35,729 nucleotides of DNA from JBMTVT01 sp049451635 (GCA_049451635.1 JBMTVT010000017.1:1-35729); one strand, 5' to 3'. Counted from the stretch's first letter, positions 15,718 to 24,847 are shown. The notes: a model not told the origin generated them from the letters alone. A program made the numbers and translations.

Positions 15718-15746
15718 TAAATTTATCTGAAAAATACAAATTGCAA
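15718..15746 (-). promoter_or_regulatory. Promoter of the aldehyde dehydrogenase gene
   Basis: Minus-strand TTG (15744-15746), 18-nt spacer, TAAATTTA (15718-15725). The predicted transcript start is only a few nt before the TTG start codon, giving a very short leader. Confidence 0.4.
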
Positions 15747-15778
15747 TTCAATTAATTTATAATCATTCATAGTTTTCG

Positions 15779-15786
15779 TAGATTTG
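15779..15786 (+). promoter_or_regulatory. -7 element of the polA promoter
   Basis: TAGATTTG fits TAnnTTTG and lies 22 nt before the polA ATG. No clear TTG is found at -33. Confidence 0.45.
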
Positions 15787-15808
15787 GTGTTCTTACAAAA
15801 ACAAATCC

Positions 15809-18661
15809 ATGTCAGAACAAAAACGCCTCTTTTTAGTCGATGCTTACGCACTTATTTTTCGTGGGTATTACGCTTTCATAAAAAACCCAAGAATTAACTC
15901 TAAAGGAGAAGACACATCAGCTATAATGGGCTTTATGAACTCCCTTTTGGATGTTATTAAGCGCGAACGACCAGACCATTTAGCAGTATGTTTTGATAAA
16001 GGCGGAAGTGCCGATCGTGTTGAAATGTTCGAAGCCTATAAAGCTAACCGAGACGAAACACCCGAAGGCATAAAAACCGCCGTTCCCTACATTCATGAGA
16101 TTTTAAAGGCAATGCACATTCCAATTATAGAAAAGAATGGCTATGAAGCCGATGATATTATTGGAACCCTTTCCCGCCAAGCGGAAAAAGAAGGCTATAA
16201 AACCTATATGGTAACACCTGATAAGGATTTTGCGCAATTGGTAACCGAAAATATTTTTATATACCGTCCCAAATCTTTTGGTGGCGGCTATGAGACTTGG
16301 GGAATCCCTGAAGTACAGAAAAAATTTGAGGTAGAAACCCCAGATCAAGTCATTGATTTTTTAGGAATGATGGGCGATTCCAGCGATAACATACCTGGAT
16401 TACCAGGTGTTGGAGAAAAAACGGCAAAAAAGTTTATCAAAGAATTTGGCAGCATGGAAGGGCTTTTAGCAAACACCGATAAGCTAAAAGGCAAAATGAA
16501 AGAGAATGTTGAAGAACATGCTGAATTGGGAAGACTTTCAAAAGAGTTGGCAAAAATTATGCTGGATGTCCCTGTTGCGTTTCATGCAGAAGATTTTGAA
16601 CTCAACCATCCAGATATTGAAAAAGTAAAAGAGATTTTTCAAAATTTAGAATTCAGACGACTTACCGAAAATTTCATTAAAACCTTTACTTCTGGTGAAG
16701 AAGCAACCCAAACCGAAAGCACTTTGCCTAAATCTGAAACAAAAGAAACACCAAAAGAAACAGCGTCTGCAGGTTCAGGACAATTTTCGTTATTTGGCGC
16801 CAATGGTGATACCGAAGATGAAACAGAAAACTCAAATTCTTTTACAAGAAATACCTCCAAAAATACCAGTCATTTTTACCAAAGTATAGCTTCAGGCATG
16901 GCAACCAAACTATTTGTAAAAAATTTGCTTAACCAAACATCGGTGTGTTTTGATACCGAAACCACGGGCTTAAACCCATTGACTGCAGAGTTGGTTGGTA
17001 TATCATTTTCATGGGAAATTGGGAAAGGGTTTTACGTACCATTTCCAGAAAACAAAGATGAAGCTCAAGCATTAATTGAAGAATTACGCCCGTTTTTTGA
17101 AGCTGAAAATATTCAAAAAATTGGTCAGAATTTAAAATATGACATTAAGGTCTTAGCCAAATATAACATCGAAGTCAAAGAACCTTTATTTGACACCATG
17201 TTAGCACATTATTTAATCAACCCAGATATGCGTCATAATATGGACGTGCTTTCAGAAACTTATCTTAATTACACGCCAATTTCTATAGAAACATTGATTG
17301 GGAAAAAAGGTAAAAATCAGTTGCCAATGCGCGATGTGTCTTTAGAAAAACAAACCGAATATGCCGTAGAAGATGCCGATATTACCCTTCAACTTAAAGA
17401 ACATTTTGAAAAGGAATTAGGCGAAGCCAACACAAAGAAATTATTTGATGAGATTGAAATTCCACTACTACGTGTTTTAGCTGCCATGGAATTGGAAGGT
17501 ATCAACTTGGACAAAGATTTTTTAAATAGCCTTTCTGAGCAATTAAACACCGATATTGCCAACTTAGAAAAAAGCATTTATGAAGCCGCTGGTGAAGAGT
17601 TTAATATTGCCTCACCAAAGCAGTTAGGCGAAATTTTATTTGATAAAATGAAATTGGTTGATAAACCTAAAAAGACCAAAACAGGTCAATATTCAACCGC
17701 AGAAGACGTGTTAAGTTACTTAGCCAAAGACCATGAAATTATTAGAAATATCCTAGAATTTAGAGGTCTATCAAAACTGAAAAGTACCTATGTAGATGCA
17801 CTTCCGCTCCAGGTTGAAGAAGCGACTGGTCGTGTTCATACAGATTATATGCAAACCGTTGCTGCAACTGGTCGATTAAGTAGTAACAATCCTAATTTGC
17901 AGAACATCCCTATCCGTACCGAACGTGGTCGACAAGTACGTAAAGCATTCATACCTCGTAATGAAGATTATACACTTTTAGCTGCCGATTACAGTCAAAT
18001 AGAATTACGTATTATTGCAGCCTTAAGTGAAGAAGAAACCATGATTGAAGCCTTTAAACATGGTGAAGATATCCATGCGTCAACCGCTTCAAAAGTATTT
18101 AATGTCCCTATTGAAGAGGTTACTCGTGAGCAACGTAGTAATGCAAAAACGGTGAATTTTGGTATTATCTATGGTGTTTCTGCTTTCGGGTTAAGCAATC
18201 AAACCGATTTGTCTCGTAGCGAAGCTAAAGAGTTAATTGACACCTATTACGAAACCTATCCTAAGCTTAAAAAATATATTAGCAAACAAGTCGATTTTGC
18301 ACGCGACCATGGTTATGTGCAAACCGTTTTGGGTAGACGGCGTTACCTAAAAGATATTAATTCTAGAAATGCTGTGGTTCGAGGTGCGGCCGAACGTAAC
18401 GCTGTAAATGCGCCTATTCAAGGTAGTGCAGCAGACATTATAAAAATTGCCATGATTAATATTTACAAAAAATTAGAAACTGGCAATTACAAAACCAAAA
18501 TGTTGTTGCAAGTGCATGACGAATTGGTTTTTGATGTTTTCAAACCAGAGCTAGAGGAAATTTCTAAAGTTATTAAAACCGAAATGGAAAATGCTTTTAA
18601 ACTTTCTGTTCCTTTAGATGTAGAAATTGGTGTTGGAGATAATTGGTTGGAGGCGCATTAA
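15809..18661 (+). CDS. polA: DNA polymerase I
   Basis: Repair and Okazaki-fragment-processing polymerase of 950 residues with all three domains. The 5' nuclease domain (about 1-290) has LFLVDAYALIFRGYYAF, the YEADDIIGTL acidic motif and GDSSDNIPGLPGVGEKTA. The 3'-5' proofreading domain (about 355-545) keeps DTETTG (D382, E384). The polymerase domain (about 550-950) shows motif A AADYSQIELRI (near 725-735), motif B RSNAKTVNFGIIYG (near 775) and motif C QVHDELVFD (H903). Proofreading residues appear intact, unlike in many Gram-positive Pol I enzymes. A low-complexity Glu/Thr/Ser linker at about 290-350 separates the nuclease from the rest. Single gene, convergent with the radical SAM gene. Confidence 0.97.
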   Translation: MSEQKRLFLVDAYALIFRGYYAFIKNPRINSKGEDTSAIMGFMNSLLDVIKRERPDHLAVCFDKGGSADRVEMFEAYKANRDETPEGIKTAVPYIHEILKAMHIPIIEKNGYEADDIIGTLSRQAEKEGYKTYMVTPDKDFAQLVTENIFIYRPKSFGGGYETWGIPEVQKKFEVETPDQVIDFLGMMGDSSDNIPGLPGVGEKTAKKFIKEFGSMEGLLANTDKLKGKMKENVEEHAELGRLSKELAKIMLDVPVAFHAEDFELNHPDIEKVKEIFQNLEFRRLTENFIKTFTSGEEATQTESTLPKSETKETPKETASAGSGQFSLFGANGDTEDETENSNSFTRNTSKNTSHFYQSIASGMATKLFVKNLLNQTSVCFDTETTGLNPLTAELVGISFSWEIGKGFYVPFPENKDEAQALIEELRPFFEAENIQKIGQNLKYDIKVLAKYNIEVKEPLFDTMLAHYLINPDMRHNMDVLSETYLNYTPISIETLIGKKGKNQLPMRDVSLEKQTEYAVEDADITLQLKEHFEKELGEANTKKLFDEIEIPLLRVLAAMELEGINLDKDFLNSLSEQLNTDIANLEKSIYEAAGEEFNIASPKQLGEILFDKMKLVDKPKKTKTGQYSTAEDVLSYLAKDHEIIRNILEFRGLSKLKSTYVDALPLQVEEATGRVHTDYMQTVAATGRLSSNNPNLQNIPIRTERGRQVRKAFIPRNEDYTLLAADYSQIELRIIAALSEEETMIEAFKHGEDIHASTASKVFNVPIEEVTREQRSNAKTVNFGIIYGVSAFGLSNQTDLSRSEAKELIDTYYETYPKLKKYISKQVDFARDHGYVQTVLGRRRYLKDINSRNAVVRGAAERNAVNAPIQGSAADIIKIAMINIYKKLETGNYKTKMLLQVHDELVFDVFKPELEEISKVIKTEMENAFKLSVPLDVEIGVGDNWLEAH

Positions 18662-18719
18662 GATAGTCTTCATAACCACAAGGAACATCATCCATCTCTA
18701 AAAACAATCAATAAATGTA

Positions 18720-20663
18720 TTATCTTCGTTTCTTTTTATACTTAACCTTATCCTTCCGTTGATTAAAAGGCACAGCATCATTAAAGGTGTGTTTTGGTTT
18801 ACCTGGTTTGTTTTTACGCCATTTCTCCGTTTTTTCAGGAAGTAACACTTTAAGTAAATCTTGTCGCCCTAATTTATCTAATGTCTTTTTAATCCAAGCT
18901 TTATTTTCGTCTTTGTACCAAAAGAAAAAGCGGTGTTGTTCGTCTTTTTCCTTTCTTGTTTTTGGCGTATTTACTTTTTGAAGTGTATATGGGTGATACC
19001 CACTATAATAAATCACCGTTGCTACTGTCATTGGTGTTGGCGTAAAGCCTTGCACTTGCTCCAACTGAAAGCCCATATCTTTGGTTTCAGCAGCAAGATT
19101 AGCCATATCCTCAACCTCACAAGCTGGATGATTTGAAATGAAATACGGAATTAACTGTAGATTCAGTTTATTCTTAATGTTGATTTTATCAAAACGCTCT
19201 TTAAACTTATGAAAGTAACTAAACGATGGTTTTCGCATCAACTTCAATACGGGGTCACTCGTATGTTCTGGTGCCACTTTAAGTCGACCAGACACATGCT
19301 TGGTCATGACTTCTTCGGTATAATCGTCCAACTCTTTTGGATCAGCATTTTTATTAAATTCTGGCACCAACATATCATGCCTAATTCCAGAACCGATAAA
19401 CGATTTTTTAACCTTAGGATGACTGTCAACCGCTTGGTACAACTCGGTTAACGGTTTATGGGAAGTATCTAAATTGCTACAAATTACTGGTGAAATACAA
19501 CTTGGTGCAACACACTTATCACAAATGGCTTGCACTTTACCTTTCATTTTGTACATGTTGGCACTTGGTCCGCCAATATCACTTAAATACCCTTTAAAAT
19601 CTGGCATGTTCGCAACCGTATCGACTTCTTTTAAAATCGATTCTTTACTTCGTGATGCTATAAATTTTCCTTGATGTGCAGAAATGGTACAAAAACTACA
19701 ACCACCAAAACAACCACGATGGATGTTAATAGAAAACTTAATCATTTCAAACGCAGGGATCTGTCCGCGTTTATTATATTTAGGATGTGGTAAACGTGTA
19801 TAGGGCAAATCAAAAGAGGCATCAATTTCTTCCTCAGTCATGGTAGGATATGGCGGATTTATCATCAGAATCTTATCACCTACTTTTTGAAAAATACGTC
19901 TTGCTGCCAATTTATTGGACTCTTGCTCGATAATCTTAAAGTTAGACGCATAAGCCTTTTTGTCTTGTAAACAAGTTTCGTGCGAAGCTATTTCAACATC
20001 TTCCCAATTTTTGTTTTTCGGAATTTCATCTTCACTATTTAATAGAACAGCAGTTTGGTTAACCGTATTGATACTATTAAAAGGCACCCCTTTTTCTAAC
20101 AAACGTATAATTTCGCGTAAAGGTTGCTCGCCCATTCCGTAAACCAACATATCTGCTTTAGAGGTTTCTAAAATAGTTGGCATTAATTGGTCGCTCCAAT
20201 AATCGTAATGCGTTACACGTCGCAAAGAACCTTCAATACCCCCTATTAAAACAGGTGTATCAGGCCATTTTTCTTTTAAAATTTTACTGTAAACCGTAGA
20301 GGCATAGTCAGGTCTAAAACCAATCTCCCCATTTGGGGTATAGGCATCTTTATCTCTTCGCTTTTTATTAGCATTGTAATTACTAACCATGGGATCCATA
20401 CAACCGCCAGTAACGCCAAAAAACAAACGTGGCTTACCCAATTTTACAAAATCCTGTAAATTGTCGTTTACATTGGGCTGTGGCACAATAGCAACTTTAA
20501 GTCCAAAACTTTCCAATAAGCGTCCTATTACAGCAGGCCCAAACGTTGGATGATCTACATAGGCATCGCCACTGAATAGGATAACATCAAGCGATTCCCA
20601 TCCGCGAATCTTCACCTCTTTATTTGTGGTAGGTAACCAATCTGAAAGTTGTAAGTCCTGCAT
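18720..20663 (-). CDS. YgiQ-family radical SAM protein
   Basis: About 647 residues from ATG 20663 (MQDLQLSDWLPTT). An upstream TTG at 20672 is possible but less likely. The N-terminal part (WDVILFSGDAYVDHPTFG-like, about 20-60) and GGIEGSLRRVTHYDYW are hallmarks of the YgiQ (UPF0313) family. The radical SAM cluster motif CxxxCxxC is in HRGCFGGCSFCT at about 318-325. VQGFTPTPMTVATVIYYSG and a basic C-terminal tail rich in Lys (DUF3362-type region) follow. These proteins bind a 4Fe-4S cluster and S-adenosylmethionine in the cytoplasm; the reaction they catalyse is not established. Convergent with polA. Confidence 0.93.
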   Translation of the reverse strand: MQDLQLSDWLPTTNKEVKIRGWESLDVILFSGDAYVDHPTFGPAVIGRLLESFGLKVAIVPQPNVNDNLQDFVKLGKPRLFFGVTGGCMDPMVSNYNANKKRRDKDAYTPNGEIGFRPDYASTVYSKILKEKWPDTPVLIGGIEGSLRRVTHYDYWSDQLMPTILETSKADMLVYGMGEQPLREIIRLLEKGVPFNSINTVNQTAVLLNSEDEIPKNKNWEDVEIASHETCLQDKKAYASNFKIIEQESNKLAARRIFQKVGDKILMINPPYPTMTEEEIDASFDLPYTRLPHPKYNKRGQIPAFEMIKFSINIHRGCFGGCSFCTISAHQGKFIASRSKESILKEVDTVANMPDFKGYLSDIGGPSANMYKMKGKVQAICDKCVAPSCISPVICSNLDTSHKPLTELYQAVDSHPKVKKSFIGSGIRHDMLVPEFNKNADPKELDDYTEEVMTKHVSGRLKVAPEHTSDPVLKLMRKPSFSYFHKFKERFDKINIKNKLNLQLIPYFISNHPACEVEDMANLAAETKDMGFQLEQVQGFTPTPMTVATVIYYSGYHPYTLQKVNTPKTRKEKDEQHRFFFWYKDENKAWIKKTLDKLGRQDLLKVLLPEKTEKWRKNKPGKPKHTFNDAVPFNQRKDKVKYKKKRR

Positions 20664-20762
20664 AGGTTGCAAAAATAATGTAATAATTTTGAACTTGTTA
20701 AAGCTTCTATAGATAATTATTACACTAGCTCTTGAAACAAGTTAAAGATGAAAATTTTTATT

Positions 20763-20770
20763 TAATTTTG
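20763..20770 (+). promoter_or_regulatory. -7 element of the sua5/tsaC-like gene
   Basis: TAATTTTG fits TAnnTTTG and lies 17 nt before the ATG. No clear TTG at the -33 distance. Confidence 0.45.
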
Positions 20771-20787
20771 TGCTCTGATTTAGAACT

Positions 20788-21750
20788 ATGAATATCATTT
20801 CAAAAGACATACAAAATGCCGTTGCTTTGTTAACTAAAGATAAGCTTGTAGCCATACCTACCGAAACGGTTTACGGCTTAGCTGGAAATATTTATAGTGA
20901 AACGGCAATTAAACAAATTTTTGAAACAAAAAACCGCCCTTTTTTTAATCCTCTTATTGTTCATATTCATTCGGTAGATGTTTTAGAGCAGATAGCAAGT
21001 GAAGTTCCCGAAAAAGCTAAACAATTGGCAAAAGTCTTTTGGCCAGGTTCAATGACGCTCGTTTTAAAAAAACAAGCTACTATTCCAGATTTAATTACAG
21101 CGGGAAAAGACACGGTTGCTGTTCGCATTCCAAATCATCCTATAACTCTAGAATTACTAAAACAACTCCCCTTTCCACTAGCAGCACCTAGCGCTAATCC
21201 ATTTGGAAGTATTAGCCCAACAAAACCAAAACATGTAAAACGCTATTTTAAAAACAGCATTGAACAAATTCTTGATGGAGGCACTTGTACCAATGGAATT
21301 GAGTCAACTATTATAGGTTTTGAAAACAACAGCCCTGTTATTTATCGTCTGGGTGCTTTAGACATAGAAGAGATAGAAAATGTTGTTGGCCTAGTAACTA
21401 TAAAAAACAAAAAAGAGAAAAATATAGAAGCACCAGGCATGCTGGCGCGACATTATGCGCCTTTCACTAAAACCATTTTGAGTGAGAACCTACAATTAGA
21501 CATTAACACTTATAATAACAAACGTATAGGCATACTTAGTTTTAAATTAAAACTAAAAGATAATTCAATCGCAAAACAAATCGTATTATCGCCTTCTGGA
21601 AATATACAGGAAGCAGCGGCTAAATTATACGATGCTATGCACAAATTAGATTGTGCAGATCTAGACATTATTATAGCAGAAAAATTTCCAGATTCAGGTT
21701 TAGGCAAATCTATTAACGACAGACTGCAGCGCGCCACTTATAACAACTAA
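20788..21750 (+). CDS. Threonylcarbamoyl-AMP synthase (Sua5/YrdC type)
   Basis: A 320-residue Sua5-type enzyme that makes threonylcarbamoyl-AMP from threonine, bicarbonate and ATP, the first step of t6A formation at position 37 of tRNAs reading ANN codons. The YrdC domain (about 1-200) shows AIPTETVYGLAGN, KNRPFFNPLIVHI, FWPGSMTLVLKK, VAVRIPNHP and AAPSANPFGSISPT. A C-terminal Sua5 domain (about 220-320), joined through the APGMLARHYAPFT linker, distinguishes it from the short TsaC form. It is cytoplasmic and a single gene just upstream of, and separate from, the rplM promoter. Confidence 0.94.
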   Translation: MNIISKDIQNAVALLTKDKLVAIPTETVYGLAGNIYSETAIKQIFETKNRPFFNPLIVHIHSVDVLEQIASEVPEKAKQLAKVFWPGSMTLVLKKQATIPDLITAGKDTVAVRIPNHPITLELLKQLPFPLAAPSANPFGSISPTKPKHVKRYFKNSIEQILDGGTCTNGIESTIIGFENNSPVIYRLGALDIEEIENVVGLVTIKNKKEKNIEAPGMLARHYAPFTKTILSENLQLDINTYNNKRIGILSFKLKLKDNSIAKQIVLSPSGNIQEAAAKLYDAMHKLDCADLDIIIAEKFPDSGLGKSINDRLQRATYNN

Positions 21751-21804
21751 TTACATAAGTTTTTAGTCATCTGATTTTCAATACAAAAAAACCTTTAACT
21801 AGGT

Positions 21805-21834
21805 TTGGTAATCAAATATATAATCGTAAATTTG
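21805..21834 (+). promoter_or_regulatory. Promoter of rplM-rpsI
   Basis: TTG (21805-21807), exactly 19 nt, TAAATTTG (21827-21834): a full Bacteroidota consensus promoter, fitting a highly expressed ribosomal operon. The predicted start (about 21840) leaves a leader of roughly 40 nt before GTG 21884. Confidence 0.8.
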
Positions 21835-21883
21835 CAAACTCTTTTTGAGAGAGGAATGTTTAATAATTAAAAAATCAATTAGT

Positions 21884-22339
21884 GTGGACACATTAAGCTA
21901 CAAAACGATTTCAGCAAACAAAGCTACTGTAAACAAAGAGTGGGTTTTGGTTGATGCTGAAGGTCAGGCGCTTGGTCGTTTAGCTTCTAAAGTTGCAAAA
22001 CTTTTAAGAGGTAAACACAAGCCAAACTTCACACCTCACGTTGATTGCGGCGATAACGTAATTGTTGTTAATGCCGAAAAAATCAATTTATCTGGTAACA
22101 AATGGAATGACAAAACATACATTCGTCACACAGGTTACCCTGGAGGTCAAAGAAGTTTATCTGCTACTGAATTGTTTGGAAAAGACCCAGCAAGAATAGT
22201 AGAAAAATCAGTAAAAGGAATGTTGCCTAAAAACAAATTAGGTGCCGATTTATTCCGCAATCTAACAGTTGTTGTTGGTTCAGAACATGCACATGCAGCT
22301 CAAAAACCAAAAGCAATTAATTTAAACGAATTTAATTAA
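21884..22339 (+). CDS. rplM: 50S ribosomal protein L13
   Basis: A 151-residue L13 when started at GTG 21884 (VDTLSYKTISANKATV). A longer in-frame form from TTG 21845 would add 13 unconserved residues and begin almost at the transcript start, so GTG is preferred. Conserved parts include WVLVDAEGQALGRLASKVAKLL, GDNVIVVNAEKINLSGNKW, YIRHTGYPGG and VKGMLPKNKLG. It is an early-assembly protein of the 50S subunit. The stop codon overlaps the rpsI start by one base (TAATG), implying translational coupling. A strong promoter lies upstream. Confidence 0.96.
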   Translation: MDTLSYKTISANKATVNKEWVLVDAEGQALGRLASKVAKLLRGKHKPNFTPHVDCGDNVIVVNAEKINLSGNKWNDKTYIRHTGYPGGQRSLSATELFGKDPARIVEKSVKGMLPKNKLGADLFRNLTVVVGSEHAHAAQKPKAINLNEFN

Positions 22340-22725
22340 TGGAAGTAATTCACAAAATCGGCCGTAGAAAGACGGCTGTTGCTCGTGCTTATGTTGCCCC
22401 AGGAAAAGGGAACATTACAATTAACAAAAAAGATATAGCTAATTACTTTACTACAGCTACTTTACAGTACAAAGTAAAGCAACCATTAACTATGACTAAC
22501 AATGAAAGCAACTTTGATATTACAGTAAATGTATATGGAGGTGGCATTACTGGTCAAGCAGAAGCTGTTCGTTTAGCAATCTCTCGTGCTATGTGCGAGG
22601 TTGATGCTGAAAACAGATTAACCCTTAAACCAGAAGGTTTATTAACAAGAGACCCAAGAATGGTAGAGCGTAAAAAATTCGGACAGAAGAAAGCGCGTAA
22701 GAAATTCCAGTTCTCTAAACGTTAA
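22339..22725 (+). CDS. rpsI: 30S ribosomal protein S9
   Basis: A 128-residue S9 with the usual start (IGRRKTAVARAYV), GGGITGQAEAVRLAISRAM in the middle and the basic tail RKKFGQKKARKKFQFSKR, whose end reaches the P-site tRNA anticodon in the 30S subunit. It overlaps the rplM stop by one base. It is followed by a 222-nt spacer with RNA structure before rpsB. Confidence 0.97.
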   Translation: MEVIHKIGRRKTAVARAYVAPGKGNITINKKDIANYFTTATLQYKVKQPLTMTNNESNFDITVNVYGGGITGQAEAVRLAISRAMCEVDAENRLTLKPEGLLTRDPRMVERKKFGQKKARKKFQFSKR

Positions 22726-22798
22726 TAAAATGCTGAACATGTTTCAGTATCTGTTTATCAGTTACTCCAAACATTTTCAACCAATTAAAATTATAAAG

Positions 22799-22887
22799 CT
22801 CCTGAAATTAATTACAGGATATTAAAAAACAGTTATTGTTGTCCTAGCGTAAAAGCAGGATTTAGTTTAGCATCTAAATGGCTAAGG
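22799..22887 (+). promoter_or_regulatory. Structured leader upstream of rpsB
   Basis: The rpsI-rpsB gap (22726-22947) has no ORF of note but contains two foldable elements. One is a small hairpin TCCTG / CAGGA near 22800-22819. The other is a nested structure: outer stem CCTAGC (22843-22848) with GCTAAGG (22881-22887, one bulged A), and inside it ATTTAG (22860-22865) with CTAAAT (22874-22879). I see no clear promoter in the gap. A regulatory role, such as feedback by S2 as known for rpsB leaders in proteobacteria, is inference. Confidence 0.4.
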
Positions 22888-22947
22888 CGAATTGTAAAAA
22901 TGACCACTTAACCATTGCTAATTCAACAGAACGTAAACTATCACAAA

Positions 22948-23721
22948 ATGGCAGTAGAAGTAAAAGAATTATTAGAAGCAGGTGTACACTTCGGTCACCT
23001 AACACGTAAGTGGGACCCAAATATGGCTCCTTACGTTTATATGGAGCGTAACGGTATCCATATTATTAACCTATACAAAACAGCGGCTAAAATTGAAGAG
23101 GCTGGAGCAGCATTAGCAAAAATTGCAGCATCAGGTCGTAAAATTTTATTCGTTGCAACAAAAAAGCAAGCAAAAGATATTATTGCTGAAAAAGCTGGCG
23201 AAATTAACATGCCTTACATCACTGAAAGATGGCCAGGTGGTATGTTAACCAATTTTGTTACTATTAGAAAAGCTGTTAAAAAAATGGCTTCTATTGATAG
23301 AATGAAGAAAGACGGCACCTTCAATACCTTATCTAAAAAAGAGCGTTTACAAGTTGATCGTTTAAGAGCTAAGTTAGAGAAAAACTTAGGTTCTATTAGT
23401 GACATGACTCGTTTACCAGGTGCTTTATTTGTTGTAGATATTAAACGTGAGCATATCGCGATTAAAGAAGCTCAAAAATTAAACATTCCAATTTTTGCAA
23501 TGGTAGATACCAACTCAGACCCACGTCAAGTTGATTATGTTATCCCAGCAAATGATGACGCTTCTAAATCAATAGATAAAATTTTATCTCACGTATCATC
23601 TGCAATAGCAGAAGGTTTAGCTGAACGCAAAGCTGAAAAAGATGCAACAGGAGACGAAAATGATGCTCCAAAACCAAAGAAAGCAGCTAAAAAAGCTGTT
23701 GCAACCGAAGAAGAAGAATAA
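22948..23721 (+). CDS. rpsB: 30S ribosomal protein S2
   Basis: A 257-residue S2 from ATG 22948 (MAVEVKELLEAGVHFGH). An upstream in-frame start at 22915 adds unconserved residues and is rejected. Conserved segments are GVHFGHLTRKWDPNM, RNGIHIINLYKT, FVATKKQAKD, ERWPGGMLTNF, LPGALFVVDI and VDTNSDPRQVDYVIPANDDA. The C-terminal tail is lysine- and glutamate-rich, as usual in Bacteroidota. It is paired with tsf downstream, but a terminator-like hairpin lies between them. Confidence 0.97.
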   Translation: MAVEVKELLEAGVHFGHLTRKWDPNMAPYVYMERNGIHIINLYKTAAKIEEAGAALAKIAASGRKILFVATKKQAKDIIAEKAGEINMPYITERWPGGMLTNFVTIRKAVKKMASIDRMKKDGTFNTLSKKERLQVDRLRAKLEKNLGSISDMTRLPGALFVVDIKREHIAIKEAQKLNIPIFAMVDTNSDPRQVDYVIPANDDASKSIDKILSHVSSAIAEGLAERKAEKDATGDENDAPKPKKAAKKAVATEEEE

Positions 23722-23738
23722 ATAAATTAACAAAACAT

Positions 23739-23792
23739 AAAAAAGTCGTTTAGTTCTTTTCTTTGTAGAAAAATAATTGAACGACTTTTTTT
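23739..23792 (+). terminator. Terminator or attenuator between rpsB and tsf
   Basis: Long stem AAAAAGTCGTT(TAGTT) with (AATTG)AACGACTTTTT, about 16 pairs including wobbles, around a 19-nt loop, ending in seven T. It ends 15 nt before the tsf ATG, leaving no space for a separate tsf promoter downstream, so it probably reduces rather than stops transcription into tsf. Confidence 0.75.
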
Positions 23793-23807
23793 AAATTATA
23801 ACTTATT

Positions 23808-24779
23808 ATGAGTGAAGTAAAAATTTCTGCAGCAGAAGTAAACAAATTAAGACAAGCCACTGGTGCAGGTATGATGGACTGTAAAAAAGCTTTAGTTGAA
23901 GCTGGTGGTGATTTTGATAAAGCTATTGAAGTTCTACGTAAAAAAGGACAAAAAGTAGCTGAAAAAAGAGCTGATAGAGATTCTTCTGAAGGCGCTGCTA
24001 TTGCTAAAATAAATGTCGATAACACAACTGGTGTTGCAATAGTTTTAGGTTGTGAAACTGATTTTGTTGGCAAAAATGAAAACTTTGTTGCTTTAGCAAA
24101 CGATTTAGCTGAAGTTGCTTTAAACTACAACACTAAAGAAGAGTTTTTAGCTGCAGATTTTGGTGGAATGACCGTTGCCGATAAATTAACTGAACAAACA
24201 GGTGTTATTGGTGAAAAATTAGATATCACAGCTTTTGAAAAATTAGAAGCGCCATATGTTGGGCAATACGTTCACATAAATAAAATTGCTGCTTTAGTAG
24301 GCTTATCTGCAAAAGTTGATAATGCTGAAACTTTAGTTAAAGATGTAGCAATGCAAGTAGCTTCAATGGGAGCAACTACATTATCTTATAAAGATTTTGA
24401 TCCAGCCTTTATTGCTTCAGAAACAGAAGCTAGAATTGCTGTTATAGAAAAAGATAATGAAGAATTAGCACGTTTAGGAAAAACATTAAAAAATGTTCCT
24501 CAATATATTTCAATGGCTCAATTAACTCCTGAAGTTTTAGCTAAAGCAGAAGAAGCAGCTAAAGCTGAATTAAAAGCTGAAGGTAAACCAGAGCAAATTT
24601 GGGATAGAATTTTACCAGGTAAAATGGAGCGTTTCATTTCTGATAACACGACATTAGACCAAGAAAAATGTTTATTAGATCAAAACTTCATTAAAGATGA
24701 AAAAGTAAACGTTGCAAAATACGTTTCTTCTTATGGTGATGTTGAAATTACAGCTTTTAAACGTGTATCTGTAGGATAA
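23808..24779 (+). CDS. tsf: Translation elongation factor Ts
   Basis: Guanine-nucleotide exchange factor for EF-Tu, 323 residues. The N-terminal UBA-like domain reads EVNKLRQATGAGMMDCKKALVEAGGDFDKAIEVL-like from about residue 8, with the EF-Tu-contacting TGAGMMDCKKAL motif. Then come GAAIAKI, GCETDFVGKN and two dimerisation-type subdomains. The longer length than E. coli EF-Ts (about 280) is usual in Bacteroidota. Its transcript must read through the hairpin after rpsB. A strong palindromic terminator follows. Confidence 0.97.
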   Translation: MSEVKISAAEVNKLRQATGAGMMDCKKALVEAGGDFDKAIEVLRKKGQKVAEKRADRDSSEGAAIAKINVDNTTGVAIVLGCETDFVGKNENFVALANDLAEVALNYNTKEEFLAADFGGMTVADKLTEQTGVIGEKLDITAFEKLEAPYVGQYVHINKIAALVGLSAKVDNAETLVKDVAMQVASMGATTLSYKDFDPAFIASETEARIAVIEKDNEELARLGKTLKNVPQYISMAQLTPEVLAKAEEAAKAELKAEGKPEQIWDRILPGKMERFISDNTTLDQEKCLLDQNFIKDEKVNVAKYVSSYGDVEITAFKRVSVG

Positions 24780-24812
24780 AACAATCCTCTCGCTTTGGCG
24801 AAAAAATATATT

Positions 24813-24847
24813 AAACCGCTGTTCAAATTTGAACAGCGGTTTTTTTT
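24813..24847 (+). terminator. Terminator after tsf
   Basis: A perfect 30-nt palindrome with arms AAACCGCTGTTCAAA / TTTGAACAGCGGTTT (24813-24842) followed by T to 24847. Confidence 0.9.
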
